From an uncultured Ruminococcus sp. (lineage in GTDB: Bacteria; Bacillota; Clostridia; Oscillospirales; Ruminococcaceae), in assembly GCA_946186215.1 (NCBI GenBank), contig CAMHMM010000128.1:1-5743 (forward strand): 5,743 bases of DNA. Reading direction: 5' to 3'. Each line of letters opens with the position of its first letter. Position 1 is the first letter of the stretch. Shown piece after piece: positions 4,683 through 5,743 of the stretch. Position numbers and translations under genes: made by a program. Under the pieces are notes generated by a model. That model searched no databases. It was not told the origin of the DNA and was given only the letters and a program-made list of their open reading frames with translations.

Positions 4683-5743
4683 ATGCAAAGCAAAAAAATA
4701 TCCGTTCTGAATGAATTTCTTGAAAAATTACTTGAAGCAAACACTTCGCAGGATGCGGAGCGGCTTATAAATGATTATGATGAAACCTTTTCCTCTGATG
4801 AAAGGCCTGATGTACGCAGGCTCTGGAAGAGCATCCGTGAGCTCGGAGAAAGACTGATAAAGCTTCGTTCGGAGCATAATGCATCACAGACCGATACGGA
4901 TTCCGACAACGAAGAATTTGCGGAATCAGGCAGGCTTCTTGAAAATAATCTCTTTGATTACCATTTCCAGCCCATCGTCAGCGCGAAGGACGGCGAAATA
5001 TATTCATATGAGGCACTTATGCGCCCGCGCAGTGCCATGCGCATAAGCCCGCTGCAGATACTCAAATATGCCGAGATGACAGGCAAGCTTTCCGAGGTAG
5101 AATATCGCACACTGTCAAATGTACTCGGCATCGTAGACAAGGATAAAGCAAAATTTTTTGGCAGAAGGGTTTTTATTAACAGTATCCCCGGTGCGGAGCT
5201 CGACCACAGCAAATATCATGAGGTTGGGGAGCTTCTTCGCCGCCATGCGGATACGGCGGTCATCGAGATAACCGAGCATTCCGAGCTGGATGAGGATGCT
5301 ATCGATGCGCTCAAGGAAAGTCTGGATTCCGTGGGCGTGAAAATGGCTATCGACGATTACGGCACAGGCTATTCAAATATAACAAATCTTCTCAATTATA
5401 TGCCCGATTTCGTGAAGATCGACCGTTCGCTTCTCAGCGGCATACAGAACAGCCCGAGAAAGCGGCACTTTGTAAGGGAGATCGTGGATTTCTGCCGCGA
5501 TAATGACATCATGGCGCTTGCCGAGGGAATCGAGACTACCGAGGAGATGCGCGAGGTGATCCTGCTCGGTGTCGATCTGATACAGGGCTACTATACTGCA
5601 CGCCCCTCTGCGGAGATCATAGAGAGCATCCCCTATGAGATAAGGCAGGAGATAATACACTATTCTCAGGAACGGCAGGACGGCAGATACAAACAGATAT
5701 ACACTGCAGAGCAGTCTGAAAGGCTCCAGCTCGACAAGCTTTC
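4683..5743 (+). CDS. EAL-domain cyclic-di-GMP phosphodiesterase (C-terminus outside window)
   Basis: The frame is open for 353 codons from the ATG and leaves the window without a stop. Residues 1-85 are hydrophilic and probably helical, with no signal peptide or membrane segment, so the protein is predicted cytosolic. The EAL domain covers about 90-320. It shows the signature E110-A-L in YEALMRPR, N166 in VFINSIPG, E195 and E198 in IEITEHSE, D224-D225 in AIDDYGTGYSN, K245 in VKIDRS, E281 and E284 in AEGIET, and Q301 in IQGYYTARP. These are the metal-binding and catalytic positions known for active EAL enzymes that open c-di-GMP to pGpG, so activity is predicted. No GGDEF domain precedes it. 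After the EAL domain a charged, Gln/Arg-rich segment (about 320-353) continues out of the window, implying a C-terminal extension of unknown nature. The gene is transcribed divergently from the cell-wall unit from its own promoter. Confidence 0.9.
   Translation, partial: MQSKKISVLNEFLEKLLEANTSQDAERLINDYDETFSSDERPDVRRLWKSIRELGERLIKLRSEHNASQTDTDSDNEEFAESGRLLENNLFDYHFQPIVSAKDGEIYSYEALMRPRSAMRISPLQILKYAEMTGKLSEVEYRTLSNVLGIVDKDKAKFFGRRVFINSIPGAELDHSKYHEVGELLRRHADTAVIEITEHSELDEDAIDALKESLDSVGVKMAIDDYGTGYSNITNLLNYMPDFVKIDRSLLSGIQNSPRKRHFVREIVDFCRDNDIMALAEGIETTEEMREVILLGVDLIQGYYTARPSAEIIESIPYEIRQEIIHYSQERQDGRYKQIYTAEQSERLQLDKL

Noticed and set aside
5373..5660. 95-residue minus-strand open frame
   Set aside because: It is antisense to the conserved EAL motifs and has no ribosome binding site context.

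Overview
The window looks like chromosomal DNA of a Clostridia/Ruminococcaceae-type Firmicute, probably Ruminococcus or a close relative. This is inferred from moderate GC content, perfect AGGAGG-type Shine-Dalgarno sites, textbook sigma-A promoters, lipoprotein signal peptides, a Thr-rich linker of the kind ruminococci use in secreted enzymes, and a short CCCCT/AGGGG dispersed intergenic repeat typical of these genomes. No database search was possible.

The layout is two divergent transcription units separated by about 780 bp. The left unit reads leftwards. A GH3 beta-N-acetylglucosaminidase-like lipoprotein (NagZ/YbbD type, 3901 to 1796) is followed after 83 nt by a serine hydrolase lipoprotein of the PBP4B/AmiE (YfeW/YbbE) beta-lactamase-fold group (1712 to beyond base 1). 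This pairing matches the nagZ-amiE module for muropeptide recovery known from Bacillus subtilis, where NagZ removes GlcNAc and AmiE removes the peptide from MurNAc outside the cell. The unit has a perfect TTGACA-17-TATAAT promoter, a roughly 125-nt leader with a CCTGTACAGG palindrome, and an 8-bp dyad just upstream of the -35 box.

The right unit reads rightwards. It starts with TTGACT-17-TATAAT and encodes a cytosolic EAL-domain c-di-GMP phosphodiesterase (4683 to beyond the window end) with the recognisable catalytic and metal-binding residues present.

The intergenic region (about 4093-4600) has no convincing gene. It holds a dispersed-repeat-like element, a nested 71-nt inverted repeat, two simpler hairpins and several short words that recur in a shuffled order.

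The most notable observation is that the NagZ-like protein keeps the GH3 nucleophile and almost all of the KHFPGHGDT loop, but has Ala where the catalytic His of the NagZ Asp-His dyad is expected (D-N-A instead of D-S-H). I do not see a clearly novel defence or mobile system in this window.
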